64,000 nucleotides of DNA, taken from NCBI RefSeq assembly GCF_050033475.1, contig NZ_CP188319.1, forward strand, positions 1,302,001 through 1,366,000. The letters are read 5' to 3'. The notes under the pieces are model-generated. The model saw only the letters and a program-made list of their open reading frames with translations, ran no database searches and had not been told where the DNA came from. The stretch is from Cetobacterium sp050033475 (GTDB lineage Bacteria; Fusobacteriota; Fusobacteriia; Fusobacteriales; Fusobacteriaceae). A program made the position numbers and the translations under genes. This document shows positions 15,723 to 27,660 of this stretch, in pieces (position 1 is the first letter of the stretch; every line of letters starts with the position of its first letter).

Positions 15723-16208
15723 ATGAAGGTAGGAGTCATAATGGGAAGCAGATCTGATTATCCAGTGATGGAGGAATGCTTGGAAATTTTAAAAAATTTT
15801 GGTATTGCTTATGAATGCAGAATAGTTTCAGCTCATAGAACTCCAGAATATATGGTGGAATATGGAAAAAGAGCTGAAGAAAATGGAATTGATTTAATAA
15901 TTGCAGGGGCTGGGGGAGCTGCCCATTTACCAGGAATGGTAGCAAGTTTAACTTCGGTTCCAGTGATAGGGGTACCTATAAAATCTAGAAGTTTAGAGGG
16001 AATGGATTCCTTACTTTCAATAGTTCAAATGCCAGGGGGAGTCCCAGTGGCAACCATGGCCATCAATGGCAGTAAAAATGCAGGAATTTTAGCTGGAAAA
16101 ATTTTAGGTATAGGTAATAAAGAAATTAGAAATAGAGTAAAGAAATTCATGGAGGACCAAAGAGAAATAGTTTTGAAAAATAGTGAGGTATGTTCATGGG
16201 AAGAATAA
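15723..16208 (+). CDS. purE: N5-carboxyaminoimidazole ribonucleotide mutase
   Basis: 161 residues, typical for class I Pur[14 protein letters not shown] at the N-terminus, SAHRTPEYM near 45, and [12 protein letters not shown] are hallmark active-site segments. It moves the carboxylate of N5-CAIR to C4, acting with PurK. Start ATG 15723 lies five bases after GGAGGATGA; an earlier in-frame start at 15711 would overlap that ribosome site. It is the first gene of the purine operon. Confidence 0.96.
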   Translation: MKVGVIMGSRSDYPVMEECLEILKNFGIAYECRIVSAHRTPEYMVEYGKRAEENGIDLIIAGAGGAAHLPGMVASLTSVPVIGVPIKSRSLEGMDSLLSIVQMPGGVPVATMAINGSKNAGILAGKILGIGNKEIRNRVKKFMEDQREIVLKNSEVCSWEE

Positions 16209-17296
16209 TAGGTATTTTAGGTGGAGGACAATTGGCACAGATGCTCTGTGAAAGTGGAGAAAAAAGTGGTCATAAAACCATAGTTTTAGATCCCAGTGGA
16301 GATGCCTGTGGGGGAAAGGTAGCAGATGAATTTTATAGGGCGAAATATACAGAGAGGGAGATTTTAAAAAAAATAGCTGAAAGGGCTTCAGTGATAACCT
16401 ATGAATTTGAAAATATTCCTAGAGAAACAGTGGAGATTATAGAAAATTTTGGTGGAAGAGTTCCTCAAAGTTATAGACCACTTTATCTTAGCCAACATAG
16501 AATCAGAGAAAAAAAAGCTGTGGAAAAATTAAATATTCCCCTTGGAAAATATCAAGGAGTGAGAACCTATTTAGATTTACAAAGAGCTATTGAAAGTGTG
16601 GGTTATCCAGGAATTTTAAAAAGTGCCACAGGGGGCTATGATGGAAAGGGACAATGGGTTATAGAAAATGAAGAGGATTTTAGAGCCTTAGATTTTCAAG
16701 AGGGTGAATATATCTACGAGGAAAAAATAGATTTAGAAAGGGAAGTTTCAATTTTAGTAGGAAGATCCTTAAATGGTCAGATGGTTATGTTTCCAGTGGC
16801 AGAAAACATTCATAGAGATGGAATTTTGAGAAAGACAATAGTTCCAGCTCATATATCTAAGGATGAAGAAAGAGAACTTAAGAACTATGGACTAAAAATA
16901 ATGGAAGGATTAAATTTCTACGGAATTCTCTGTATGGAGTTTTTTATAGGCAAGGATGGAAGAATTCTATTTAATGAAATGGCTCCAAGACCTCATAATA
17001 GTCATCACTATACCCTAGACAGTTGTCAATATTCACAATTTGATTTATTAATAAAAGCCATATTGGGAGAGGAGTTAGAGGAACCTAAACTTTATTTCCC
17101 AGTGATAATGTTAAATATTTTAGGAGAAGATAGAAAAAAAATTGAAAATAAAAATTTTCCAGAGAATTGGAAAATAAAATTATATGGAAAAACTCCTTGG
17201 AAGCCAGGAAGAAAAATGGGTCACATAAATATTATTGGAGAAACTTTAGAAGAGATTGAGGAAGAAATAAATAAATTTTGGAGGGAAGATGAATAA
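16196..17296 (+). CDS. purK: N5-carboxyaminoimidazole ribonucleotide synthase
   Basis: 366 residues, an ATP-grasp enzyme. The N-terminal [19 protein letters not shown] near 70, [12 protein letters not shown] and the C-terminal [14 protein letters not shown] are PurK signatures. It uses ATP and bicarbonate to carboxylate AIR, feeding PurE. The gene starts 13 bases before the purE stop, so translation is coupled, and ends eight bases inside purL. Confidence 0.96.
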   Translation: MGRIIGILGGGQLAQMLCESGEKSGHKTIVLDPSGDACGGKVADEFYRAKYTEREILKKIAERASVITYEFENIPRETVEIIENFGGRVPQSYRPLYLSQHRIREKKAVEKLNIPLGKYQGVRTYLDLQRAIESVGYPGILKSATGGYDGKGQWVIENEEDFRALDFQEGEYIYEEKIDLEREVSILVGRSLNGQMVMFPVAENIHRDGILRKTIVPAHISKDEERELKNYGLKIMEGLNFYGILCMEFFIGKDGRILFNEMAPRPHNSHHYTLDSCQYSQFDLLIKAILGEELEEPKLYFPVIMLNILGEDRKKIENKNFPENWKIKLYGKTPWKPGRKMGHINIIGETLEEIEEEINKFWREDE

Positions 17297-20200
17297 AAGA
17301 ATCTTTGTTAGAAAAAAATCTCAATTTAGAGTGGAAGAGGAAAATCTTTTGGAGGATTTAAAAAATAATCTTCAAGAAAAAAAATTAGAAAATGTAGAAC
17401 TATATAATATTTATGATTGTTTCAATTTAAAAGAAGGGGAAGAGAAAACTTTAGTAGAAAAAGTTTTAAGTGAAGTTGTAACAGATGAAATTTTTTATGA
17501 AATAGATTTGGACAAGGAAAATAATTTCTTTGCCATGGAATTTCTTCCAGGACAATATGATCAGCGGGGAGAATCTGCCAAGGAATGTTTAGGATTTTGT
17601 GGACTAGGTGAAGATGTAAAAATAAAAAGCGGAAAACTTCTAATTCTTAAGGGAGAACTTAAGAATTTAGAAAAAATAAAAAAATATTTAATCAATCCTT
17701 TGGAATCCATGGAGAAGGATTTAAAAGTTTTAAAATTCCAAGAGGATGTAACTGTGGAACCTATGAAGACTTATGAAAATTTTATAAATCTTTCACAGGA
17801 GAAACTTAAGGAATTTCTGAGAGAAAATAATTTAGCCATGAAATTTGAAGATTTAAAACATATTCAAAATTATTTTAAAAAAACTGAAAAAAGAAATCCC
17901 ACAGAGTGTGAAATAAAGGTTTTAGATACCTATTGGTCAGATCACTGTAGACACAGCACCTTTGAAACTCAATTGGAAAAAATAGAGATTGAAGAGGGGC
18001 TTTTAAAGGAAGAGATAGAAAAATCTCTGGAGAAATATTATTCCATGAGAGGGGAATTGAAAAGAGAAAATAAACCAGTGACTTTGATGGATATGGGAAC
18101 CATAGGGGGAAGATATTTAAAATCTCTTGGAAAATTGGAAGATATGGAAGTTTCAGAGGAAATAAATGCCTGCAGTGTGAAGGTCACTGTGGATGTGGAT
18201 GGGAAAGATGAGGAGTGGCTTCTTATGTTTAAGAATGAAACCCATAACCATCCAACAGAGATAGAACCCTTTGGTGGAGCTAGTACTTGCATAGGGGGAG
18301 CCATAAGAGATCCACTTTCTGGAAGGGCCTATGTATATCAAGGAATGAGAATTACAGGGGCTGGAAATATTTTAAAACCTCTAGGGGAAACCTTGGAAAA
18401 TAAATTGCCCCAAAGGGTTATAAGTAAAGAGGCCACTCAAGGATTTTCATCCTATGGAAATCAAATAGGAATGGCAACAACCTATGTGAAGGAAATTTAT
18501 CACCAAGGATATGAAGCAAAAAGAATGGAAGTTGGAGCAGTGGTGGGAGCAGTGAAAAAATCCCATGTGAAAAGAGAGGTTCCAGAGCCAGGGGATATTG
18601 TGGTGCTAATTGGAGGAAAAACTGGAAGGGATGGAATCGGTGGAGCAACTGGGTCCTCTAAGGAACAGAATGAACATTCCTTAAAAAAATCTTCCTCAGA
18701 GGTTCAAAGGGGAAATGCTCCAATGGAGAGAAAACTTCAAAGGTTATTTAGAAATCCCAAGGTTACAAAACTTATAAAAAGAGCCAATGACTTTGGAGCA
18801 GGGGGAGTTTCTGTGGCAATTGGTGAAATTGCCAGAGGAGTGGAAATAGATTTAGATAAGGTTCCTAAAAAATATGCTGGGTTGAATGGAGTGGAACTGG
18901 CAATTTCTGAATCTCAAGAGAGAATGGCAGTGGTAATAGAGAAAAAATTCTGGGAGGAATTTAAGGAACTTGCCCATGGGGAAAATCTTCAGGCCGTGGT
19001 AGTTGCCAAGGTTACCCAGGAACCAAGGTTAGTAATGACCTATGGAAAGGAAAAGATAGTTGATATTTCCAGAGAGTTTTTAGATACCAATGGAGTCAGA
19101 GATATAAAAAGAGCTTCCATAGTTACAGAGGTATCAGAAAATATTTTTAAAAGAGATTACCAAGGAACTTCCCAGGAGCTTTTGGAAAAATTAGGAGATT
19201 TAAATGTTTGTTCTCAAAGGGGAATGGTGGAAAGATTTGATAGTACCATAGGAAGAGGAACGGTGATTATGCCCTATGGAGGAAAATATCAATTGAGTCC
19301 AAGTGAAGGGGGAGTTCAAAAGTTACCTGTGGATGGATTTACAAAAACTTCTTCCATTTTAACCTATGGATTCAATCCATATATTTCTGAGAAGAGTACA
19401 TATTTAGGTGGAATATATGCAGTGATAGAATCTCTCAGTAAAATAGTTGCCCTTGGGGGAGATTACCGAAGAGCTAGACTTTCCTTCCAGGAATATTTTG
19501 AAAAATTAGGTGAGGATGAAAAAAAATGGGGAAAGGTTGCAGGGGCTTTACTAGGAACCATAGAGGCTCAAAGACATTTTGAAACTCCTGCCATAGGTGG
19601 AAAGGATAGTATGAGTGGAACCTATGGAAATATTTCAGTACCTCCTACTCTGATTTCCTTTGGAGTAGTTACAGAAAATTGTGACAATATTATCTCTTCG
19701 GAGTTTAAGGAGAAGGAAAGTTATATTTACCTAATTGATTTACCGAAAGATTCAAAAAATATACCAAATTATTTAAAGGTTAAGGAAATATATGAAGAGA
19801 TAAGAGGAAATATTTTAAACAGAAAAATAATTTCAGCAAGTACAGTGGCCCAGGGTGGAATTTGGGAAGCTGTGGTAAAAATGTCCCTGGGAAATATGAT
19901 TGGATTTAAATTGAAGGATAGAGGAGATCTTTTAGATTTAAAACCAGGTTCCTTAATTGTAGAAGCAAGGGAAAAATTAAGTTTTGGGGAACTTTTAGGT
20001 AGAACTGTTGAAAATGGTGCCCATGGGGAAGTGGGAGATAAGGTTTTCACTCTGAAGAAATTAAAGAAGACTAATGAAAAAACCTTAGAAAATATTTATC
20101 CCTATGTAAGTGAAAATATTGGATCTGTGGAAGGAATTGAAAATAAAAAATTCTTAAAGAGAAAAGCTAGAAAATTGTATGAAAAACCAAAGGTTTTAAT

Positions 20201-20981
20201 AATAGTTTTCCCTGGAAGTAATTGTGAATATGATTCTAAGAAGGCCTTTGAAAAAGCTGGAGGAGAGGTTGAAATATTCGTTTTCAATAACTTAAATGAA
20301 AAGGAAGTTGAAAAATCAGTAGAGAGATTATATAGAAAAATATTAAAAGTTCAGATTTTAATGTTACCTGGAGGATTTAGTGGGGGAGATGAGCCAGATG
20401 GTTCAGGAAAATTCATAGGAAACTTACTTCAAAATTCAGATATAAAAGAGGCCATAGAGGAATTTTTAAAGAGAGATGGATTGATTTTAGGAATATGTAA
20501 TGGATTCCAAGGACTTATAAAATGTGGATTACTACCCTATGGAAATTTCAATGAAATAGGAGAAAATTCTCCAACTTTATTTAGAAATAATATAAACCGT
20601 CATGTGTCTAGAATGACAAATACAGTTATAAAAAATAATAGATCCCCTTGGTTGTCTTCCTTTGAAGTTGGTGAAGTTCATAAAATGCCAATGTCCCATG
20701 GGGAGGGAAAATTTGTGGCTTCTAGGGAAGTTATAGAGGACCTTTATAGAAATAACCAAGTGGTAACAGAGTATTGTGATTTCAATGGAAATTCCACAAT
20801 GGATGGGGAGTTTAATATAAATGGATCTGTCAGTGCCATAGAGGGAATAATATCTCCATGCGGACAAATTTTTGGTAAGATGGGCCATTCAGAGAGATAT
20901 GAAGAGGGGTTATTCAAAAATATTCCTGGAAATAAACTGCAAGATATATTTAAAAATGGAATTGAATTTTTTAAAAAATAA
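17289..20981 (+). CDS. purL: Phosphoribosylformylglycinamidine synthase, single-chain
   Basis: 1230 residues, the large fused form as in E. coli, so no separate PurS or PurQ is needed. [12 protein letters not shown] near 217-228, [20 protein letters not shown] and [11 protein letters not shown] mark the synthase domains. The C-terminal third is a class I glutamine amidotransferase with nucleophile cysteine in GICNGFQG and histidine in MSHGEGKF. It converts FGAR to FGAM with ATP and glutamine. It overlaps purK by eight bases. Large fused PurL is unusual among Gram-positive anaerobes but known in Fusobacteria and proteobacteria. Confidence 0.97.
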   Translation: MNKRIFVRKKSQFRVEEENLLEDLKNNLQEKKLENVELYNIYDCFNLKEGEEKTLVEKVLSEVVTDEIFYEIDLDKENNFFAMEFLPGQYDQRGESAKECLGFCGLGEDVKIKSGKLLILKGELKNLEKIKKYLINPLESMEKDLKVLKFQEDVTVEPMKTYENFINLSQEKLKEFLRENNLAMKFEDLKHIQNYFKKTEKRNPTECEIKVLDTYWSDHCRHSTFETQLEKIEIEEGLLKEEIEKSLEKYYSMRGELKRENKPVTLMDMGTIGGRYLKSLGKLEDMEVSEEINACSVKVTVDVDGKDEEWLLMFKNETHNHPTEIEPFGGASTCIGGAIRDPLSGRAYVYQGMRITGAGNILKPLGETLENKLPQRVISKEATQGFSSYGNQIGMATTYVKEIYHQGYEAKRMEVGAVVGAVKKSHVKREVPEPGDIVVLIGGKTGRDGIGGATGSSKEQNEHSLKKSSSEVQRGNAPMERKLQRLFRNPKVTKLIKRANDFGAGGVSVAIGEIARGVEIDLDKVPKKYAGLNGVELAISESQERMAVVIEKKFWEEFKELAHGENLQAVVVAKVTQEPRLVMTYGKEKIVDISREFLDTNGVRDIKRASIVTEVSENIFKRDYQGTSQELLEKLGDLNVCSQRGMVERFDSTIGRGTVIMPYGGKYQLSPSEGGVQKLPVDGFTKTSSILTYGFNPYISEKSTYLGGIYAVIESLSKIVALGGDYRRARLSFQEYFEKLGEDEKKWGKVAGALLGTIEAQRHFETPAIGGKDSMSGTYGNISVPPTLISFGVVTENCDNIISSEFKEKESYIYLIDLPKDSKNIPNYLKVKEIYEEIRGNILNRKIISASTVAQGGIWEAVVKMSLGNMIGFKLKDRGDLLDLKPGSLIVEAREKLSFGELLGRTVENGAHGEVGDKVFTLKKLKKTNEKTLENIYPYVSENIGSVEGIENKKFLKRKARKLYEKPKVLIIVFPGSNCEYDSKKAFEKAGGEVEIFVFNNLNEKEVEKSVERLYRKILKVQILMLPGGFSGGDEPDGSGKFIGNLLQNSDIKEAIEEFLKRDGLILGICNGFQGLIKCGLLPYGNFNEIGENSPTLFRNNINRHVSRMTNTVIKNNRSPWLSSFEVGEVHKMPMSHGEGKFVASREVIEDLYRNNQVVTEYCDFNGNSTMDGEFNINGSVSAIEGIISPCGQIFGKMGHSERYEEGLFKNIPGNKLQDIFKNGIEFFKK

Positions 20982-21001
20982 ATCTACAGAGGAGATCAGA
21001 G

Positions 21002-21715
21002 ATGGAATTTTTATATGAAGGAAAAGCCAAGAGAGTTTTTAAAGGGGAAAATGAAAATGAGGTAGTTATTTTTTATAAGGATGATGCCACAGCTTTCAAC
21101 AATTTAAAAAAGGGAACCATAGAAAATAAGGGCATAGTAAATAGTAAAATTACAGAAATTTTATATGGATATTTAGAAAAGGCTGGAATAAAAACACATC
21201 TTTTAAAGGTTATTGATGAAAGAACTCACCTATGTCAAAGGGTTTCTATAATTCCTTTGGAGGTAATAGTTAGAAATATCATGGCAGGTTCTGGAAGTAA
21301 AAGACTTGGGATAGAAGAGGGAAGTCCTTTAAATAGTCCTATAATAGAAATATGTTATAAAAAAGATGAGTTAAATGATCCTCTTATAAATGATTACCAT
21401 GCAATATCCTTAGGTCTTGCCACAAGGGAAGATTTAGATGAAATTTATAGGGAAACTTTAAAGATAAATGAACTGCTACAGGAATTTTTTAAAAAATGTA
21501 ATTTAACATTGGTGGATTTTAAAATTGAATTTGGAAAAAATTCCAAGGGAGAAATTATTTTAGCAGATGAAATTTCCCCAGATACTTGTAGATTATGGGA
21601 TATGTCCACAGGACAAAAAATGGATAAGGATAGATTTAGAAGAGACTTGGGAAATGTGGAAGAAGCTTACTTGGCAGTACTACAAAGAGTTACAAAAGAG
21701 GGGGACCAATGCTAA
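21002..21715 (+). CDS. purC: SAICAR synthase
   Basis: 237 residues, standard bacterial Pur[11 protein letters not shown] at the N-terminus, [18 protein letters not shown] and the central [13 protein letters not shown] and [12 protein letters not shown] blocks are characteristic. It joins CAIR and aspartate with ATP to give SAICAR. It lies 20 bases after purL with GGAGATCAG before ATG and overlaps purF by seven bases. Confidence 0.97.
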   Translation: MEFLYEGKAKRVFKGENENEVVIFYKDDATAFNNLKKGTIENKGIVNSKITEILYGYLEKAGIKTHLLKVIDERTHLCQRVSIIPLEVIVRNIMAGSGSKRLGIEEGSPLNSPIIEICYKKDELNDPLINDYHAISLGLATREDLDEIYRETLKINELLQEFFKKCNLTLVDFKIEFGKNSKGEIILADEISPDTCRLWDMSTGQKMDKDRFRRDLGNVEEAYLAVLQRVTKEGDQC

Positions 21716-23112
21716 GAGAAATTGAATATTTCTTAAGTGGAAAAATAAATGAGGAGTGTGGAGTTTTCGGAGCCTTTTCTATAGAAAAGGCTTCAGAAAT
21801 TATCTACTATGGACTACATTCTTTGCAACATAGGGGACAGGAAGGATGTGGAATAGGAACTGTATTCCAAGGAAATTTTTTGAGAAAAAGAGGAGAGGGA
21901 TTGGTAAATGAAATTTTTACTCAAAAAAGTTTAAATGAATTGGAAGGGGACATGGGAATAGGTCATGTGAGATATGCCACCACAGGCGGTGGGGGAATAG
22001 ATAATGTTCAACCTTTTTTAATAAAATCCCACAGGGGAGATTTTTTAATAGCTCACAATGGAAATATTATAAATGGCCATGTTTTGAAAAAGGAATTGGA
22101 AAATGAAGGAAGTATTTTTTCTTCCACTTCAGACAGTGAAATTATTGGCCATTTGATTCAAAGGGAACAGGGAACCTTTAAGGAAAGATTATTAAAAAGT
22201 TTAAATAGATTGGAAGGAGCCTTTTCCTTTCTTATTATGACTGAAGATACCCTATATGCCATGAGAGATAAAAATGGTTTAAGGCCACTTTCCTTGGGAA
22301 AATTACAGGATGGTTACATTGTAAGTTCTGAAAGTTCAGCCTTTGATATAGTAGGTGGAAAGTATTTAAGACCTATTGAACCTGGAGAGGTTGTGGAAAT
22401 AACTAAAAATTCCATAGGTTCTGAAAAGTATACAGAGGATACAAAGAAAAATATGTGTGCCATGGAGTATATTTATTTTTCAAGACCTGATAGCACAATA
22501 AATGGAATAAATGTCCATAGAAGTAGAAGAGAAAGTGGAAAAATTTTAGCCATGGAAGCTCCTGTGGATGCAGATATAGTAATTGGAGTTCCAGATTCTT
22601 CTCTTTCATCGGCAATGGGTTATGGAGAAGCCAGTGGAATAACATATGAAATGGGGCTTATAAAAAATAGATATGTGGGAAGAACCTTTATAAAACCAAG
22701 TCAAGAGCAAAGGGAAAGAGGAGTTAGAATGAAACTCTCTGGTTTAGAGCCAATTTTAAGAGGGAAGTCTGTGGTACTTGTGGATGATTCCATAGTTAGG
22801 GGAACAACTTCAAAATATATTGTAAATATTTTAAGGGAATGTGGAGCAAGGGAAGTTCATGTGAGAATAGCTTCTTCTCCAATTGTAAGTCCATGTTTTT
22901 ATGGGGTGGATACATCAACCTATGGGGAACTTATAAGTAATCGGTATAATGAGGAGGAACTTTGCCAGTATATAGGAGCTGATTCCTTAAGATTTTTATC
23001 TGAGGCAGGAATGAAAAGAGCCTTTGGAGAGGATTTATGTTTGGCTTGTTTCACAGGGAAATATCCCACTGAGGTTTTTGGACTTTTAAATAGGGGAGGA
23101 AAAGATGAGTAA
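21709..23112 (+). CDS. purF: Amidophosphoribosyltransferase
   Basis: 467 residues. Cys17 in NEECGVFG is the N-terminal nucleophile exposed by removal of a 16-residue propeptide. The phosphoribosyltransferase motif [13 protein letters not shown] lies near residue 350. Cysteines in NMCAMEY, SPCFYG and LCLACF match the Fe-S cluster ligands of the Bacillus-type enzyme, so this is the oxygen-sensitive form. It commits PRPP to purine synthesis with glutamine as the amino donor and is usually inhibited by AMP and GMP. Confidence 0.97.
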   Translation: MLREIEYFLSGKINEECGVFGAFSIEKASEIIYYGLHSLQHRGQEGCGIGTVFQGNFLRKRGEGLVNEIFTQKSLNELEGDMGIGHVRYATTGGGGIDNVQPFLIKSHRGDFLIAHNGNIINGHVLKKELENEGSIFSSTSDSEIIGHLIQREQGTFKERLLKSLNRLEGAFSFLIMTEDTLYAMRDKNGLRPLSLGKLQDGYIVSSESSAFDIVGGKYLRPIEPGEVVEITKNSIGSEKYTEDTKKNMCAMEYIYFSRPDSTINGINVHRSRRESGKILAMEAPVDADIVIGVPDSSLSSAMGYGEASGITYEMGLIKNRYVGRTFIKPSQEQRERGVRMKLSGLEPILRGKSVVLVDDSIVRGTTSKYIVNILRECGAREVHVRIASSPIVSPCFYGVDTSTYGELISNRYNEEELCQYIGADSLRFLSEAGMKRAFGEDLCLACFTGKYPTEVFGLLNRGGKDE

Positions 23113-24121
23113 AAAATATATGGAATCAGGGGTAAACTTAGAGGCAGGGTATGAAAGTGTAAGAAGAATAAAATCCCATGTGGAAAGAACAAAGATAAAG
23201 GGAGCCATGGATAGTATTGGGGCCTTTGGTGGAATGTTTGATTTATCCCATTTAAATCTTAAGGAACCAGTACTTATAAGTGGGACAGATGGAGTGGGAA
23301 CAAAATTAATGGTAGGAATAGAGTTGGATAAACATGATACTTTGGGACAGGATTTAGTTGCCATGTGTGTCAATGATATATTGGTTCAAGGAGCAAAGCC
23401 ACTGTTTTTTCTAGACTATATTGCCATTGGGAAAAATAAACCAGAAAAAATAGAGGCCCTTGTGAAGGGTGTCAGTGATGGATGTGTTTTAGGAAAATGT
23501 GCTCTTATTGGAGGAGAGACTGCTGAGATGCCTGGAGTTTACCATGAGGATCATTATGATTTAGCTGGATTTGCTGTGGGGGCAGTGGAAAAATCTAAAA
23601 TCATAACAGGAGAAAAAATCCAAGAGGGAGATGTAATTATAGGTGTAAGTTCTTCTGGAATTCATTCCAATGGATATTCCTTGGTTAGAAAAATAGTAAA
23701 AGATAATAATTTAGAGTTAAATAAATTTTACAAGGACTTTGGAAAAACCTTAGGAGAAGAACTCCTTAGTCCAACGAAAATTTATACGGATATAGTTGAG
23801 AGAGTTTTAGAGAAAGTATCTGTTCGTGGAATGTGTCATATAACAGGGGGAGGATTCTATGAAAATGTTCCAAGAATTTTGAAAAATAATTTAAGAGCAA
23901 AATTTTATTATGAGAAAATAAAAGTTTTAGAAATATTTAAATTTTTGATGGAAAAAGGAGAAATATCCCTAGAGGAAATGTTTAATATTTACAATATGGG
24001 AATTGGTTATATGTTTGTGGTTTCCTCTGAGGATAAGGATAAAGTTTTAGAAATATTAGGAGATGAAGGAAGTTATATAGGGGATATAGTAGAGGGTCAA
24101 GGTGTGGAAATAATATGGTAA
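23105..24121 (+). CDS. purM: Phosphoribosylaminoimidazole synthetase (AIR synthetase)
   Basis: 338 residues. The segments SGTDGVGTKLMVG, CVNDILVQGAKPLFFLDY and GGETAEMPGVY, plus MCHITGGGFYENVPRIL, are classic PurM. It closes the imidazole ring of FGAM to AIR with ATP. It overlaps purF by eight bases and purN by seven, so it sits in a tightly coupled cluster. Confidence 0.97.
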   Translation: MSKKYMESGVNLEAGYESVRRIKSHVERTKIKGAMDSIGAFGGMFDLSHLNLKEPVLISGTDGVGTKLMVGIELDKHDTLGQDLVAMCVNDILVQGAKPLFFLDYIAIGKNKPEKIEALVKGVSDGCVLGKCALIGGETAEMPGVYHEDHYDLAGFAVGAVEKSKIITGEKIQEGDVIIGVSSSGIHSNGYSLVRKIVKDNNLELNKFYKDFGKTLGEELLSPTKIYTDIVERVLEKVSVRGMCHITGGGFYENVPRILKNNLRAKFYYEKIKVLEIFKFLMEKGEISLEEMFNIYNMGIGYMFVVSSEDKDKVLEILGDEGSYIGDIVEGQGVEIIW

Positions 24122-24678
24122 AGGTGGCAGTGTTGGCCTCTGGAAGTGGAAGTAATTTTGAAAAAATTGTTTTAGGGGAAGAAAATTATAAGGTGGAATT
24201 ATTAATTGTGGATAGGGAAAAGGCCTATGCCCTAGAGAGAGGGAAAAATTTAGGAGTTCAGGGGATATATGTAAATCCGAAAAGTTTTTCATCTAAGGGA
24301 AAATATGAGGAAAAAATTATTGAGCTTTTGGAGGAGAGAGAAATAGAATGGATTTTTCTAGCTGGATATATGAGAATAATTTCTAAAACTCTTTTGGAAA
24401 AATATCCAGAAAGAATTGTAAATATTCATCCATCCTATTTACCAAAATTTCCAGGGAAAAGAGCCATAGAGGATGCCTATGAAAATAAGGTTTCTGAAAC
24501 GGGAGTTACAATTCACTATGTGGATGAGGGAGTTGATACTGGGAAAATAATAGCCCAGGAAAAAATAAAAATAGACAGTGGATGGACCTTGGACAATTTG
24601 CAGGAAGAGGTTCATAGGGTAGAGCATAGATTATACCCTCAGATCATAAAGAAATTAGTGGAGGAGAATAAAAAATGA
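24115..24678 (+). CDS. purN: Glycinamide ribonucleotide formyltransferase
   Basis: 187 residues. VAVLASGSGSNFEKI opens the fold; LAGYMRIIS, NIHPSYLPKFPGKRAIEDAY and the catalytic ETGVTIHYVDEGVDTG with His and Asp follow. It formylates GAR with 10-formyl-tetrahydrofolate. No formate-dependent purT is present in the operon. It overlaps purH by four bases. Confidence 0.96.
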   Translation: MVKVAVLASGSGSNFEKIVLGEENYKVELLIVDREKAYALERGKNLGVQGIYVNPKSFSSKGKYEEKIIELLEEREIEWIFLAGYMRIISKTLLEKYPERIVNIHPSYLPKFPGKRAIEDAYENKVSETGVTIHYVDEGVDTGKIIAQEKIKIDSGWTLDNLQEEVHRVEHRLYPQIIKKLVEENKK

Positions 24679-26210
24679 AAAGAGCTTTAATAAGTGTTTC
24701 TAATAAAAAGGGATTGGTGGAGTTTGCCAAGGGATTAATTGAAAATAATTATGAAATTATTTCTACAGGGGGAACTGCAAAATATTTGGAAGAGAATAAT
24801 ATAAAAACCACAGCCATAGAAAATGTCACTGGATTTAAGGAAATAATGGATGGAAGAGTGAAAACACTTCATCCAAAAATCCACGGGGGACTTTTAGGAT
24901 TAAGAGATAAGGAATCCCATCTAGAACAAATGAGGGAAAATGAAATAGAAAAAATAGATATGGTTGTTGTAAATTTATATCCCTTTGAGGAAGTTTTAAA
25001 TAGAGGAGGGGTACCCCATGGAGAGCTTATAGAAAATATTGATATAGGTGGTCCTTCCATGGTTAGATCAGGGGCAAAAAATTATAAATTTGTAACTGTG
25101 GTTATGGATCCAGAAAATTATGGAGAAGTTTTAGAAGAAATAAAAATCTATGGAGATACAACCCTAGAAACTAGAGAAAAACTTGCAGGAAAAGTATTTT
25201 TAGAAACAGCTTATTATGATTCTTTAATTGGAAATTATTTGATTGAAAAGAGTAAGGGTGATAGAGAAAAATTAGTTTTAGGATATAAAAAAGTTCAAGA
25301 TTTAAGATATGGAGAAAATCCACATCAAGGGGGAAGTTTCTATAAAAATTCCTCAGTGGGGTATTCCCTAGCAAATGGAAAACAATTGAATGGTAAGGAA
25401 CTTTCCTATAATAATATTCAAGATGGAAATATTGTTTTAGAAATTTTAAAGGAATTTGCCCAGGAAGAAAAAATTGCCTGTGTGGGAGTTAAGCATATGA
25501 ATCCCTGTGCCATAGCTTTAGGAGAAAATACAAGGGAAGCTTGGGAAAGAACCTATGAGGGAGATAAAATTTCAATCTTTGGAGGAATAGTTGGAACAAC
25601 TGGAATAGTAGATGAGGAAACTGCTAAAAAGTTAGTTGAAATTTTTCTAGAAATTGTGATTGCCAAGGGATATACAGAGAAGGCATTGGAAATTTTAAAG
25701 AGTAAGAAAAATTTGAGAGTTTTAGAAATAGATATGGATGAGGTAGTGAAAAATAAAGAGAGAATAGTTTCTGTTTTAGATGGAGTTCTAGTTCAAGATT
25801 TAGATATTACCAATGAAACTATAAAAGATTATAAATTAGTAACAGAAACAGAGGCAACAGAGGAAGATATGAAACAGTTGGAATTTGCTTGGAAAGCTGT
25901 AAAGCACATAAAGTCCAATGGAATTGTAATATGTAAGGATTATAGAACCATAGGAATTGGGGCTGGACAAATGAATAGAGTTGGAGCAGCAAAATTAGCT
26001 TTAGATCAAGGAGAAGAACTTTGTAAAGGAGCCTATATGGCCTCAGATGCATTTTTCCCAATGGATGACACAGTGGAATTGGCAGCACAATATGGAATAA
26101 AAAGTATAATACAACCTGGAGGATCTATAAAGGATCAGATGTCCATAGATAAATGTAATGAAAATAGAATTTCAATGGTATTCACAGGGGTAAGACATTT
26201 TAAACATTAA
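24675..26210 (+). CDS. purH: AICAR formyltransferase/IMP cyclohydrolase
   Basis: 511 residues, the bifunctional enzyme. The N-terminal cyclohydrolase opens ALISVSNKKGLVEFAKGL and contains GRVKTLHPKIHGGLL. The C-terminal transformylase has DLRYGENPHQGG, GVKHMNPCAIA and, near the end, SDAFFPMDDTVELAA. It carries out the last two steps to IMP. The preceding substrate AICAR also needs PurB, which is not encoded here. Confidence 0.97.
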   Translation: MKRALISVSNKKGLVEFAKGLIENNYEIISTGGTAKYLEENNIKTTAIENVTGFKEIMDGRVKTLHPKIHGGLLGLRDKESHLEQMRENEIEKIDMVVVNLYPFEEVLNRGGVPHGELIENIDIGGPSMVRSGAKNYKFVTVVMDPENYGEVLEEIKIYGDTTLETREKLAGKVFLETAYYDSLIGNYLIEKSKGDREKLVLGYKKVQDLRYGENPHQGGSFYKNSSVGYSLANGKQLNGKELSYNNIQDGNIVLEILKEFAQEEKIACVGVKHMNPCAIALGENTREAWERTYEGDKISIFGGIVGTTGIVDEETAKKLVEIFLEIVIAKGYTEKALEILKSKKNLRVLEIDMDEVVKNKERIVSVLDGVLVQDLDITNETIKDYKLVTETEATEEDMKQLEFAWKAVKHIKSNGIVICKDYRTIGIGAGQMNRVGAAKLALDQGEELCKGAYMASDAFFPMDDTVELAAQYGIKSIIQPGGSIKDQMSIDKCNENRISMVFTGVRHFKH

Positions 26211-26226
26211 TTTTTAGGAGGAGAGA

Positions 26227-27462
26227 ATGAAGGTTTTAATCATAGGTAGAGGTGGAAGAGAACACAGTCTTGGATGGAAAATTTCCCAAAGTCCCATGGT
26301 ATCAAAAATATATTTTGCTCCTGGAAATTATGGAATGAAATCTCTGGGAGAGCTAATAAATATTTCAGAGGAAAATATTGAGGAGCTCTGTGAATTTGCA
26401 AAAAAAGAAAAAATAGATTTAACAATAGTTGGACCAGAAAGTTCTTTAGCTCTGGGTGTGGTAGATATTTTTGAAAAAAATGGTTTGAAAATTTTTGGTC
26501 CGAGAAAAATTCCAGCTCAAATAGAAAGTAGCAAGGATTTTGCTAAAAATATAATGAAGAAGTATAAGATTCCCACTGGAAATTATGAGGTTTTTAAAAA
26601 TTTACAAGAGGCAAGGAAATATCTTGAAAAAAATGGAGTTCCCATGGTTATCAAGGAAGATGGACTTAAAAGTGGAAAGGGTGTAACAGTGGCCTTTTCC
26701 ATGGAAGAAGCTTTGGATGCCTTGGAGAGAGCCTTTAAAAATGGTGATAATAAAATTTTAATGGAAGAATATTTAAAGGGAGAAGAATTTTCAATAATAG
26801 CTCTGGTAAATGGTGATAGGGTAATTCCTTTGGAAATAGCCCAAGATCACAAAAGAGTATTTGAAGGGGAAAAAGGACCAAATACTGGAGGAATGGGGAT
26901 ATACTCCCCTGTGGATAGAATATCTGAAGAAATTCAAAGGGAAACAATGGAAAAAATTATGATTCCCATGGCTCAGGCAATGGTAGCAGAGGGAATTCCA
27001 TTTACAGGATTTTTATTTGGAGGAATCATGGTTACAGAGGAGGGGGTAAAAACCATAGAGTTCAATGGAAGATTTGGAGATCCAGAGGCTCAAGGGATAC
27101 TGCCTCGAATGAAATCAGATTTATTAGAAATTATTTTAAAGCTTTTAGAGGGAGAGGTTTCTCCAGTGGAATGGGAAAAGGACTATACTTTAGGTGTTGT
27201 AATGGCCTCTGAAGGTTATCCAGAAAGAAGTTATTTAGGTGATTCCATTGGTGGTTTAGAAAATTGTGAAGATTTAGTATTTCATATGGGGACTAAGGAA
27301 GATAGTACTGGAGAAATTGTAACCAATGGTGGAAGGGTTCTTTGTGTTTTAGGTAGGGGAAGGACTTTGAAGGAGGCTCAAAAAAAAGCCTATGAAAATG
27401 TGTCTAAAATAAGAGCTTCTAAGCTATTTTATAGAAAAGATATAGGAAATAGAGATATCTAG
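26227..27462 (+). CDS. purD: Phosphoribosylamine-glycine ligase
   Basis: 411 residues. VLIIGRGGREHSLGWKI at the N-terminus, VGPESSLALGVVD, an ATP-grasp core with KEDGLKSGKGVTVA, and FNGRFGDPEAQ identify PurD. It ligates glycine to phosphoribosylamine, the second pathway step. It follows purH by 16 bases with AGGAGGAGAG and is the last gene of the operon before the 27533 terminator. Confidence 0.97.
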   Translation: MKVLIIGRGGREHSLGWKISQSPMVSKIYFAPGNYGMKSLGELINISEENIEELCEFAKKEKIDLTIVGPESSLALGVVDIFEKNGLKIFGPRKIPAQIESSKDFAKNIMKKYKIPTGNYEVFKNLQEARKYLEKNGVPMVIKEDGLKSGKGVTVAFSMEEALDALERAFKNGDNKILMEEYLKGEEFSIIALVNGDRVIPLEIAQDHKRVFEGEKGPNTGGMGIYSPVDRISEEIQRETMEKIMIPMAQAMVAEGIPFTGFLFGGIMVTEEGVKTIEFNGRFGDPEAQGILPRMKSDLLEIILKLLEGEVSPVEWEKDYTLGVVMASEGYPERSYLGDSIGGLENCEDLVFHMGTKEDSTGEIVTNGGRVLCVLGRGRTLKEAQKKAYENVSKIRASKLFYRKDIGNRDI

Positions 27463-27532
27463 GAATTTTTAAAAACTGAAAGCCTCAATTTATGAGGGTT
27501 TCAAAAAATAGATAAAATAACAAAAAAAATAA

Positions 27533-27577
27533 AACCTCTGAAACACCTAATTAGTGGTATTTTCAGAGGTATTTTTT
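27533..27577 (+). terminator. Terminator of the purine operon
   Basis: ACCTCTGAAA pairs with TTTTCAGAGGT, with an inner CACC/GTGG helix around TAATTA, followed by ATTTTTT. It lies 70 bases after purD; a weaker imperfect hairpin at 27478-27503 is not followed by T. Confidence 0.8.
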
Positions 27578-27660
27578 ATTTTGATTTTAACTAAAGTGGT
27601 CATAGTTTGACTCAAAACCTTGTAAGACAATGGTTTATGGAGGAAATTAGAGGGTCACTT

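Noticed and set aside
27478..27503. Additional terminator directly after purD
   Set aside because: The imperfect hairpin is followed by A, not T; the real terminator is at 27533-27577.
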